Below are positions 9,803-17,341 of a stretch of 64,000 nucleotides of DNA, piece after piece. How positions within the stretch are numbered: the first letter of the stretch is position 1; the number at the start of each line of letters is the position of its first letter. The stretch is from Carboxylicivirga fragile (lineage in GTDB: Bacteria > Bacteroidota > Bacteroidia > Bacteroidales > Marinilabiliaceae). The notes under the pieces are model-generated. The model ran no database searches and was not told the origin of the DNA. It saw nothing but the letters and a program-made list of their open reading frames with translations. The stretch spans positions 1 through 64,000 of the forward strand of contig JAFMVD010000003.1 of the NCBI GenBank assembly GCA_025499625.1, read 5' to 3'. A program made the position numbers and the translations under genes.

Positions 9803-10594
9803 CTACTTCTTATTCTTTTCTATAAATTCATTAAGCCACTTCTTGATTTCTTTCCGTTTAAGAACTTCATCCGAAACATTAGGCTGATCAGTTTGACTAA
9901 TTATTTGCTCAACCATTATATCGTCATCCATATATGCGTGCCAGTATTGATACATTACTAAGCTGGATTTGTATTCATTATCAGCAATAGCATCATTCAA
10001 CATCTCTGAAACCCATCGTTTCTGATCGCCAAAAAGCATATCTTTTCTGACGAATGTGTCAAAATACACGATGCAATTTTTCTCATCACTTCTGCCAAGT
10101 GAAAAGCCCCAATGATTGATATAGCGCATCTCATTCGATTCTTCATCCCATGGATTAAAAATGGAGATTTCACCCTCCAAAAGGAATTTAGCCAGCAGTT
10201 CCTCTTGACTTTTAGCTTCTACTTCACAACGCTTTTGAAATTGTGCTAAGAAATGCGCCCCATAAATCCTTAGAAAATCTCTGGGTGGTACATCTCCATT
10301 GAATCTGGTATTTAAGATGATGAAAACTTTCTGCCTAGGTGTCTCTACCGAGCAGATGAATAAAAACTCTGCATCATCAGCCTTGTATCCTTTGGGGATA
10401 TCGTAATAAATGGTCCAGCTAATATTGCCCCCTGGACGTTTATAGGTAGTGAAATTTCGAATAGAGTGAGGGGCCTTCTTTTTCAATTGCTTAGCAATGT
10501 TTGAGCGCATTAGTTTTCTTTTCTCCTGTAAAGGAGAAAGCTCACCAGTTATTTCATAGTAAACATGCTCTATGTCTTTAACATCAACAATCAT
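9803..10594 (-). CDS. Hypothetical soluble protein
   Basis: Encodes 263 residues without signal peptide or membrane segment. It begins with a basic helical region (residues 20-45, rich in Lys/Arg), then a mixed alpha/beta part with NISWTIYYDIPKGY and KVFIILNTRFNG, and ends in a charged helix. No family is recognised. The frame continues past the stop into a repeat shared with the 3' side of another gene, so the natural C-terminus may once have been longer. It lies between envelope genes on the minus strand. Confidence 0.65.
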   Translation of the reverse strand: MIVDVKDIEHVYYEITGELSPLQEKRKLMRSNIAKQLKKKAPHSIRNFTTYKRPGGNISWTIYYDIPKGYKADDAEFLFICSVETPRQKVFIILNTRFNGDVPPRDFLRIYGAHFLAQFQKRCEVEAKSQEELLAKFLLEGEISIFNPWDEESNEMRYINHWGFSLGRSDEKNCIVYFDTFVRKDMLFGDQKRWVSEMLNDAIADNEYKSSLVMYQYWHAYMDDDIMVEQIISQTDQPNVSDEVLKRKEIKKWLNEFIEKNKK

Positions 10595-10659
10595 ATTAAC
10601 TAGCTAGGATGGGGAATTCGTTTTAGAGGAAAGCGAAGTTGGTATGCATGGATGTTAGA

Positions 10660-11592
10660 TTATTGAAGAACGAAATTAATTGGAATTGTGTACTGAACCT
10701 TAACTGTCTTCCCATCTTGATATCCAGGTTTCCATTGAGGCATATCACTAACAACGCGAATACCTTCCTGCATCATAATAGGCGCTTTAAGCATTGCTGG
10801 TCTAACATCTTTTATATTTCCATCTTTATCTACAGTAAATGAAATAAATACCCTCCCTTGCATCTTTAAATTATAAGCTGTTTGTGGATATCTGACGTTC
10901 ATTGCAATATACTTCCTAAGGCCTTTCTCACCTCCTGGAAATGCAGGCATAGAGTTAAGCTTCGAAGATGATTCATTTTCATTGTTTTTTTCTACTAATC
11001 TTTGAAAATTAATTACTCCTGAAGGTTGAATTGTAAAAACTGAGTCCTTAGTGCTTCCATTAAACACACCAAATTTATCTGGAATTGAAATATTACTGAA
11101 ATATCGGTTTCCAAGCAACATCCCCTTTCTATCAATTAAACCAAAGATGTTCTTCCCTTTACCAAACTGATTGGTATCCAAATTGCCTATCTGTATTTTA
11201 GCAAATTGCCCATCAAAGTTTTGTGCATAGTTATACTTTCCTCCAATTATGAACTTGCCTGACGTGTCAATATAACCATACTCCCCTTTATTCTTCGCAG
11301 CATAGGCTATGCCATTGATAAACGGTCCTGCATCATAAAACTGAAAGTTAATCACCTCTTGTCCTGTTGAATCAATGTACCCAAACTTTAGATCCTTCTC
11401 AACCACAGCCATGCCTTCACTAAAATCACCAGCAAAAGTAAAGGGTTCGCAATCTACTTTTTTGCCCTTTGGATTAAGTAGGTAGTACTTACCCTTTTTG
11501 AATTTGAAATGGTAGCCTGTAGGTTTATCTTTCGCTACCAAAGCCAATGGTATTAGTAAGCATATTATAAAGAGAATTAGAATTTTGTTCAT
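10660..11592 (-). CDS. Exported WG-repeat protein with TonB C-terminal domain
   Basis: Encodes 310 residues starting with a signal peptide (MNKILILFIICLLIPLALVA). Residues about 25-185 contain WG-type beta repeats (FGYIDSTGQEVI, YGYIDTSGKFII, FGLIDRKGMLL). Residues about 215-310 are a TonB C-terminal domain: PAFPGGEKGLRKYIAMNVRYP, then VFISFTVDKDGNI and VQYTIPINFVL. In Bacteroidota such domains occur in periplasmic proteins that contact TonB-dependent systems or act as carboxy-terminal binding modules. The N-terminal anchor typical of true TonB is missing, so energy transduction is unlikely. Confidence 0.85.
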   Translation of the reverse strand: MNKILILFIICLLIPLALVAKDKPTGYHFKFKKGKYYLLNPKGKKVDCEPFTFAGDFSEGMAVVEKDLKFGYIDSTGQEVINFQFYDAGPFINGIAYAAKNKGEYGYIDTSGKFIIGGKYNYAQNFDGQFAKIQIGNLDTNQFGKGKNIFGLIDRKGMLLGNRYFSNISIPDKFGVFNGSTKDSVFTIQPSGVINFQRLVEKNNENESSSKLNSMPAFPGGEKGLRKYIAMNVRYPQTAYNLKMQGRVFISFTVDKDGNIKDVRPAMLKAPIMMQEGIRVVSDMPQWKPGYQDGKTVKVQYTIPINFVLQ

Positions 11593-11641
11593 GAATGCTG
11601 AATTAATATAATATTCGATTGTTAAATATAATTATTAATTC

Positions 11642-11698
11642 GGTATATACCATACAGTATTGTTGAACCATATAGTATGGTGCACCCATATAATATGG
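11642..11698. promoter_or_regulatory. Array of palindromes at 18-bp spacing
   Basis: Three related 13-bp palindromes start at 11650, 11668 and 11686: CCATACAGTATTG, CCATATAGTATGG, CCATATAATATGG. The spacing is exactly 18 bp, and a further perfect palindrome GGTATATACC sits at 11642-11651. The array lies between the divergently transcribed WG-repeat gene and the Nudix regulator gene. Regular spacing of symmetric sites is typical of cooperative repressor binding or iterons. The protein that binds is not identified. Confidence 0.55.
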
Positions 11699-11830
11699 CC
11701 AGACCCTTTACTATTATCAGGTAATACAATCATTATCTTTGAGATATTAGTTTTGGTATTTGCTCGAAATCTATTGATCTACTGTATGATGCAGAGCTAA
11801 CGGGTGAGATTAAAATCCACTGTATGTTTT

Positions 11831-11901
11831 TATGTGTAAAATTGACACGTAAATATTTGTAAGTATATAAACTGTTTGTATATTTGTGTCATAATGACAC
11901 A
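11831..11901 (+). promoter_or_regulatory. Promoter with embedded operator of the Nudix regulator
   Basis: A textbook Bacteroidota promoter is visible: TTTG at 11856-11859, 19 bp, then TATATTTG at 11879-11886, predicting a start site near 11893. The palindrome TGTGTCAT-A-ATGACACA (11885-11901, 8-bp arms) overlaps the -7 element and start site. A weaker related element, TGTGTAAAATTGACACG, lies upstream at about 11832-11848. Binding there would block transcription, so autoregulation by the downstream regulator is likely. Confidence 0.75.
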
Positions 11902-11911
11902 TAAAAACATC

Positions 11912-12613
11912 ATGGAAGACAAAAAGAACTATTGTTACGAATATCCAAGACCATCGGTCACTACTGATTGTGCTATTTTTGGCTTTGATGGGATTGACCT
12001 TCATATATTGTTGATTGAACGTGGTATTGAGCCATTCAAGGGACAGTGGGCATTGCCTGGTGGCTTTGTTGAAATGGACGAAACAACCGAAGAATGTGCC
12101 CGACGCGAGTTGGCAGAGGAGACAGGGGTGAAGGACGTATTTTTGGAACAACTCTTTACTTTCAGTGATGTTAAGCGAGATCCGAGGGGGCGGGTTATAA
12201 CCGTTTCATACTTTGCATTGATTAAATCCACCGATTTTAAACTGATTGGTGGAGATGATGCGAGTGATGCACTTTGGTTTCCAATCAATGAAGTGCCGTC
12301 GCTGGCTTTTGATCACGATCGTATTCTTAGAGTCGCACATGATAGACTTAAGGGAAAGATAAAATATGAGCCTATTGGTTTTGAATTATTAGAGGAAGTA
12401 TTTACGATTCCCCAATTACAACGCTTGTATGAAGCCATACTTGGCATTCAAGTTGATCGACGTAACTTTAATCGAAAGATAACAAGCTTAGATATTCTTG
12501 AACCCATTGAAGATAAAATAGAAGGCGTTGGACACAAAGGTGCGCGCCAATTCCGATTTGATAAAGAAAGATATCAGGCGCTCAAAAGCCGTGGATTCAA
12601 TTTTGAGATTTAA
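11912..12613 (+). CDS. Nudix-domain transcriptional regulator (NrtR/AraR-like) with intact Nudix box
   Basis: Encodes 233 residues from the ATG of MEDKKNYCYEY, chosen because the predicted transcription start (about 11893) lies downstream of the longer candidate start. Residues 13-145 form a Nudix domain; the box G51-x5-E57-x7-R65-E66-L67-x-E69-E70-x-G72-V73 is complete. The C-terminal 85 residues are a winged-helix type region (GHKGARQFRFDKERYQAL). NrtR/AraR family members pair a Nudix sensor with DNA binding and often have a degraded box; this one appears catalytically competent. It probably binds a nucleotide-sugar or ADP-ribose-like ligand and controls itself and the following operon. Confidence 0.85.
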   Translation: MEDKKNYCYEYPRPSVTTDCAIFGFDGIDLHILLIERGIEPFKGQWALPGGFVEMDETTEECARRELAEETGVKDVFLEQLFTFSDVKRDPRGRVITVSYFALIKSTDFKLIGGDDASDALWFPINEVPSLAFDHDRILRVAHDRLKGKIKYEPIGFELLEEVFTIPQLQRLYEAILGIQVDRRNFNRKITSLDILEPIEDKIEGVGHKGARQFRFDKERYQALKSRGFNFEI

Positions 12614-12640
12614 ACAATAGTACTTGCTCATGTAGCTCCA

Positions 12641-12686
12641 GTCAGACTTTAGCTGTATTTGTCTGACCAACCAAAGTACAGCTAAA
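12641..12686 (+). promoter_or_regulatory. Interlocking inverted repeats (pseudoknot-like) before the SPFH operon
   Basis: GTCAGAC (12641-12647) pairs perfectly with GTCTGAC (12661-12667). The loop between them contains TTTAGCTGTA (12648-12657), which pairs perfectly with TACAGCTAAA (12677-12686). The arrangement is that of an H-type pseudoknot or two mutually exclusive hairpins. A further hairpin GAGCT/AGCTC lies at 12752-12766. There is no clear promoter between 12614 and 12789, so the element probably sits in a read-through transcript from the Nudix gene. Confidence 0.5.
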
Positions 12687-12789
12687 TGGTTTGCTACCTT
12701 CTAATAGCAATGACAGATTAGTCATTGAATGGAATTGTTATATCATTTTTTGAGCTAAGAGAGCTCTTCACTTATTAAACTTATGAGTT

Positions 12790-13803
12790 ATGTTTGGAAT
12801 TAATTTTGTGAAATTTGACTCAATGACACACGTCATTCAATTCTCTAATGGTAAAATAAAAAGAGAAGGTAAAGGTTTATCATTCTATTACTATGCACCT
12901 CGAACATCGATAGCAGCCATACCAATGGGCAGTAGGGATATTCAATTTATATTTAGTGAAACAACTTCTGATTTTCAGAAGATAGCGATACAGGGACAAA
13001 TAACCTACATCATCAAGGATCCCAATAAGTTATCGGAGGTACTGGATTTTACATTGCTTAATCGTAAACAATACAAGGAGGATAATTTTGAAAAGATAAA
13101 TCAACGATTGAATAATGAAGCTCAGGCGTCCACTTCCAAATTTATTCAACAATTGCATTTGAAAACCGCCATTCGCAGTGCTAAAGAAATTGGCGAATAT
13201 ATAGACAAAGGTTTAAGGTCTTCAGAAGCAATTGCGCATCTGGGTGTTGAAGTTATTAATGTGGATGTTATTGCAGTGTCGCCAACACCAGAAATGGCCA
13301 AAGCACTTGAGACAGAAACAAAAGAGGAACTTCAAAAGGAAGCTGATCAGGCAATTTATGAACGTCGGAACTTTGCAGTAGAACAAGAGCGTCGTATTCG
13401 AGAGAGTGAATTAAACACTGAAATTGCGGTTCAAGAGAAGGAAAAGGAAATTCTTGAGAAAAAGGCTCAGATAAAAGTGAAGGAACAAGAAAGCGAGCGT
13501 GAAATTCGTGAACAAAAAATGGAAGCTGATTTATCCATAGAAAACTCGCGAACGAAATTGACTGAAATGCAAACAGCCAATACGAAGAAAGAAGCGGATG
13601 CTAAAGGTTATCTATTGGAAAAAACGCTATCGCCATACCAGGCATTCGACTGGAAGATGTTGATGGCTATGAATGTACAGCACATGGATGCGAGTGATAA
13701 TATAGCTCTGGCATTTCGGGAGTTGGCTGAGAATACCGACAAGATCCAAAATTTAAATATCAGCCCTGATCTATTACAAAGTTTATTGCAAAAGAAGTCG
13801 TAA
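12790..13803 (+). CDS. SPFH/band-7 domain protein
   Basis: Encodes 337 residues. Residues 1-165 form an SPFH (band 7) domain, with no N-terminal signal or membrane hairpin, so it appears cytosolic or peripherally membrane-bound. Residues about 180-270 are a long charged coiled coil (repeated E/K/R heptads such as EKEKEILEKKAQIKVKEQESERE), followed by a small C-terminal helical domain. SPFH proteins oligomerise into rings or cages that scaffold other proteins. The stop codon TAA abuts the next ATG (TAAATG), so it is co-translated with the NAD-kinase-like gene and probably scaffolds that enzyme. Confidence 0.88.
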   Translation: MFGINFVKFDSMTHVIQFSNGKIKREGKGLSFYYYAPRTSIAAIPMGSRDIQFIFSETTSDFQKIAIQGQITYIIKDPNKLSEVLDFTLLNRKQYKEDNFEKINQRLNNEAQASTSKFIQQLHLKTAIRSAKEIGEYIDKGLRSSEAIAHLGVEVINVDVIAVSPTPEMAKALETETKEELQKEADQAIYERRNFAVEQERRIRESELNTEIAVQEKEKEILEKKAQIKVKEQESEREIREQKMEADLSIENSRTKLTEMQTANTKKEADAKGYLLEKTLSPYQAFDWKMLMAMNVQHMDASDNIALAFRELAENTDKIQNLNISPDLLQSLLQKKS

Positions 13804-14745
13804 ATGACAACAGATAATGCAATCATAGTAACTAACAAAACCAGGCTTGAGCTTTTAATTGAACGTTTTAATACAAAAGCTCAGGCTCGGTTTTATATTG
13901 AGCATTCAGGAGGTAGTTTTGAGGCTTATCAGCAAGAGCATGATTGTTTTTATAAGTCGCTCGAAAAGATTCAAAGCATTACATCACAGAATCTGAAGTT
14001 CAAAGTAATTGATCGCTCATTTCTTTCTAACTTTATTTTTGGAGAGAACGACAGCATTGTAATTGTTGGACAAGACGGATTGGTTGCCAATACGGCTAAA
14101 TATGCCAGGGGCTTACCTATGTTGCCAGTCAATCCTGATCCAATAAGAAACGATGGTGTTTTACTTCCTTATAATTCAGATAATTTCGAAAATGGATTAT
14201 TGAAGTTTTTAAGTCACAAGCATAACTTTAAACAAGTAACGATGGCGGAAGCTACTCTAAATAATGGTCAGAAGATTCAAGCCTTTAATGATTTATTTAT
14301 AGGGCCGTCAACACATACATCTGCCAGATATGAGCTATGGTATAAAAAGCAAGCTGAAGTACAATCATCCAGCGGAATCATTGTTTCTACTGGTGCTGGT
14401 TCAACGGGTTGGTTAGGTTCTGTATTTAATATGGCAAATGGCATTAATCGTACGTTTGACAATAGTGGTCATGATATGGAAATGCAGATGGAGTGGGGGG
14501 ATGATCATTTGGTGTATGTTGTGAGAGAACCATTTAAGAGTCGGCATTCGAATATTCAGCTTTCAGCCGGTATCATACCTAAGGGCGAAGCCTTAAAAAT
14601 TGAATCGCACATGCCTATGAATGGGAAGATATTCAGTGATGGTCTGGAAAATGATTATTTAGCCTTTAACGCAGGTGCTATTGCTGAAATTGGCATAGCC
14701 AATGAAAAAGCCAATATTGTTTTTACAGATGATTTAATAATGTAA
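13804..14745 (+). CDS. NAD-kinase-like protein
   Basis: Encodes 313 residues. The usual NAD kinase GGDG loop appears as GQDG (residues 89-92), the conserved middle strand as FNDLFIGPSTHTSARYEL (161-178), and the second signature as STGAGSTGW (195-203). Overall length and motif order fit the NAD kinase/diacylglycerol-kinase fold. The Gly-to-Gln change in the first motif and divergent text elsewhere argue that it may phosphorylate, or only bind, a related nucleotide instead of being the housekeeping NAD kinase. It lies between an SPFH protein and a methyltransferase in one operon. Confidence 0.8.
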   Translation: MTTDNAIIVTNKTRLELLIERFNTKAQARFYIEHSGGSFEAYQQEHDCFYKSLEKIQSITSQNLKFKVIDRSFLSNFIFGENDSIVIVGQDGLVANTAKYARGLPMLPVNPDPIRNDGVLLPYNSDNFENGLLKFLSHKHNFKQVTMAEATLNNGQKIQAFNDLFIGPSTHTSARYELWYKKQAEVQSSSGIIVSTGAGSTGWLGSVFNMANGINRTFDNSGHDMEMQMEWGDDHLVYVVREPFKSRHSNIQLSAGIIPKGEALKIESHMPMNGKIFSDGLENDYLAFNAGAIAEIGIANEKANIVFTDDLIM

Positions 14746-14771
14746 TTTTAGCGTACAATTAAATTCAGAGT

Positions 14772-16898
14772 ATGTACGCAGATCAGGATAGAGGAGACCA
14801 AGAGAAATATCAAAGGTATCTGGCCGGGATGGACACCATTATTGTGGAGAAAGTCGCCTCGGCCAGTGCTTATTTTCATGAAAAAGAAGGGCATGCCATT
14901 GTGGATGTTGGAATGGCTTCCGGAACGAGTTCATACATTCTGGCCTTACTGTTTCCTAATACTAAAATCATTGGTGTTGATATTAATCCGAAGATGGTTG
15001 GTATTGCAGCCGAAACCTATTCTTTACCAAACTTAGAGTTTAGAATTGATGACGGAGAAACACTCCAATCGTTGAGCAATGAAAAAATAAGTGGATTCTT
15101 TAATTGTTCATCCATTCATCATATTACGTCGTTTAATAATTATGCTCAGAATAAAGCCTATCTCACCTTGCAACGACAAGCTGAATTGCTTAGTGAAGAT
15201 GGCGTCGTTGTAATTCGTGATTTTGTTAAACCTGAGGATAAAAATGTCATCGTTCAATTTCCTGAGAATAAACAAGGACAGCATGATGCTAATTTATTGG
15301 AGCAATTTGCAAAAACAGCTCGCTCTCTAGCTCCAGCCGATGAACAAGGTTTTCCTATTGAAAAGATTGATTATAATGGGAGAGAAGCTTATCAGCTCAA
15401 CTATCCTGATGCGATTGAATTTATTCGACGCAAAGACTATTTAAATGATTGGGATGTAGAACTGCAGGAAGAATATGCCTATTACAGTCAGGATGATTTT
15501 GAAAGCGTAATAACCAGTTTAGGGTTAAGAACAATAGTATCTCAGCCTATTTATAATTCTTGGATAATCAATAACAGGTATATCGATAAATTTAAAATAT
15601 ACGATATAGAAGGAAAATCAATAAGTTGTCCTCCAACAAATTATGTAATAGCCGCAGAAAAAGTGTCTCATAAAGGAACACTTCTAAAGTCAGCAAGGCA
15701 ATTACCTATGAATGATGCTAGTTTCCTCAAAGTAGAATCCTTCATCAATACCAGTAACGGTTTAATATTTGATGTGGCACAGCGCCCGGGAAGCGTGATT
15801 GATGTTCTCCCATATACGCGCAGTGGCAAAAAAGTGAGAATTCTTGCAAAACATGCCTATCCTCGCCCTATTCTACATCAAAACAATAGATTGATTGATA
15901 ACAAGCGTTATAGTGGATATATAATTGAGGGTATTACTACAGGAGTTAGAAATAAGACAAGTAAAGAAGCCTTAGTGCAATTGCTTAAAGAACAATTGGA
16001 TATTTCAGATGATCGTATTGGAGGTATAAGTAATGAACTGAGCTTTTATACTTCACCTGGTGGCGTTAATGAGAAGGTTGAAAGTTATCATGTTGATGTA
16101 AAAGATTTTATTGCATTTCCCAAGGAGATTGGCAGTTATTCCGGGTTTAATGACTCAGGCAGCTATCGCTCTTATGATGCTTTGCAACTTCTCAAATCGG
16201 CGCAAGTAGGGGCGCTTCCTGATGCGCGTTTGGAATTAAGTATTTATCGTTTAATGCAACAGTTTAATTTATCGCCAGGTAAGTGGCTGAATGAATACTG
16301 TAACATAAAAGAACTAGACGAGTTCAATGTTACGGACATTCAGTTTATCCAAGAAGACATAGAAACACCATTTGAGCCCACAAATAAAAGTGCAAACTTT
16401 TTATCTCATCATCGAAGCAAATTCTATGAGTATCCCATTGATGGGAGTGAACAAGTACTCGAATATATCGAACCAAAAAAACTAAGTTCAAATACTATTG
16501 TAACATTACCTGTTTATCGTTGTAAAGGTTTGATTTATGTTGGGATCGAGAAAAGAAACTTGCCAGTTCCTCAATTGATTGATGGTAATAGCTGTCTTTT
16601 GACGGTTCCTGCATTTCGTTTACCTAAGGAGGTTAGTAACCAAGAAGAGATGAAAGAATTCATGCTTAAGCGAGATTTCTTTAATTCAAAGGTTGATACA
16701 ATTACGAAATTAGGAGAGAAATACCTGCCATGTATTGGTATTAGCCCAGAACAGGTTTATCCACATATTGTCACGCTTAGTAAGCCTAGTCCAGATTTGT
16801 ATTGGATTACTCTAGATCAATTAATTGAAAATGCACATAAATTAAAAGATGGGCATCTACTGATTTCCATTTATCGTTTAAAGCATCAATTAGAATAA
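14772..16898 (+). CDS. Class I methyltransferase fused to two Nudix-like modules
   Basis: Encodes 708 residues. Residues about 30-270 form a class I SAM methyltransferase: motif I VDVGMASGTSS (44-54), the acidic end of strand 2 GVDINPKM (68-75), and a FVKP/RDF region near 150. Residues about 330-500 look like a degenerate Nudix domain (SGYIIEGI, then QLLKEQLDI where a Nudix box would read RELxEExGI). Residues about 545-708 seem to be a second related module; both end in a near-identical segment (LELSIYRLMQQ and LLISIYRLKHQ). Start is 26 bp after the preceding stop. It probably methylates a nucleotide-type or protein-linked substrate recognised by the Nudix-like modules. This is inference. Confidence 0.72.
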   Translation: MYADQDRGDQEKYQRYLAGMDTIIVEKVASASAYFHEKEGHAIVDVGMASGTSSYILALLFPNTKIIGVDINPKMVGIAAETYSLPNLEFRIDDGETLQSLSNEKISGFFNCSSIHHITSFNNYAQNKAYLTLQRQAELLSEDGVVVIRDFVKPEDKNVIVQFPENKQGQHDANLLEQFAKTARSLAPADEQGFPIEKIDYNGREAYQLNYPDAIEFIRRKDYLNDWDVELQEEYAYYSQDDFESVITSLGLRTIVSQPIYNSWIINNRYIDKFKIYDIEGKSISCPPTNYVIAAEKVSHKGTLLKSARQLPMNDASFLKVESFINTSNGLIFDVAQRPGSVIDVLPYTRSGKKVRILAKHAYPRPILHQNNRLIDNKRYSGYIIEGITTGVRNKTSKEALVQLLKEQLDISDDRIGGISNELSFYTSPGGVNEKVESYHVDVKDFIAFPKEIGSYSGFNDSGSYRSYDALQLLKSAQVGALPDARLELSIYRLMQQFNLSPGKWLNEYCNIKELDEFNVTDIQFIQEDIETPFEPTNKSANFLSHHRSKFYEYPIDGSEQVLEYIEPKKLSSNTIVTLPVYRCKGLIYVGIEKRNLPVPQLIDGNSCLLTVPAFRLPKEVSNQEEMKEFMLKRDFFNSKVDTITKLGEKYLPCIGISPEQVYPHIVTLSKPSPDLYWITLDQLIENAHKLKDGHLLISIYRLKHQLE

Positions 16899-17341
16899 TT
16901 ATCGACAGAAATTACCTTGTATCATGCAATAATCCCACAATAAGTCACGTTTCATTCGGAAAGGTGTCGTTATGCTTCGACCTATAGAATCGAACAATAC
17001 CCGAAGACCACCCGTGCAAAGTCCGATTATGCCACCTAGCTATAGAAAATTTTAAAGGCAAATATAAAGTTGAAAAGCCAAGAAGTTTGGTCTGGGATTT
17101 GTAAGCTTTTTAATCGCAATTTTGAAAATCTTGTATTTGAAATACTCAACTTTGCCCGAAAAGAGAAAGGCATTTGCAGAATTCGTTGGTAATCTGTATT
17201 CTTGCGGCTTGAAAATATGTTTGGATGTTGCGGCATAATATTCTACAGGTATTGCAGAAAATGTTTTTGGTGTTTTTAGCATATTAGATGATTAAGTATT
17301 GGAGTTAAATTGATCGATAATTAAATAAGGGAAGAAAGAGG
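16899..17341. other. Intergenic block without supported gene
   Basis: 443 bases between two plus-strand genes. Overlapping minus-strand reading frames of 60-76 codons occur around 17036-17282 but have no Bacteroidota gene signals, and two frames are open over the same bases. The left part (16910-17040) is richer in C and G than its surroundings and contains a tRNA-like TTCGATTC word on the minus strand, but no cloverleaf. I see no promoter or terminator that I can defend. Confidence 0.4.

Noticed and set aside
16940..17040. tRNA-like TTCGATTC word on the minus strand
   Set aside because: No matching acceptor, D or anticodon arms could be drawn.
17036..17282. Two minus-strand frames of 66 and 76 codons
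   Set aside because: Both overlap the same bases in different frames, with no promoter, motif or neighbour support.
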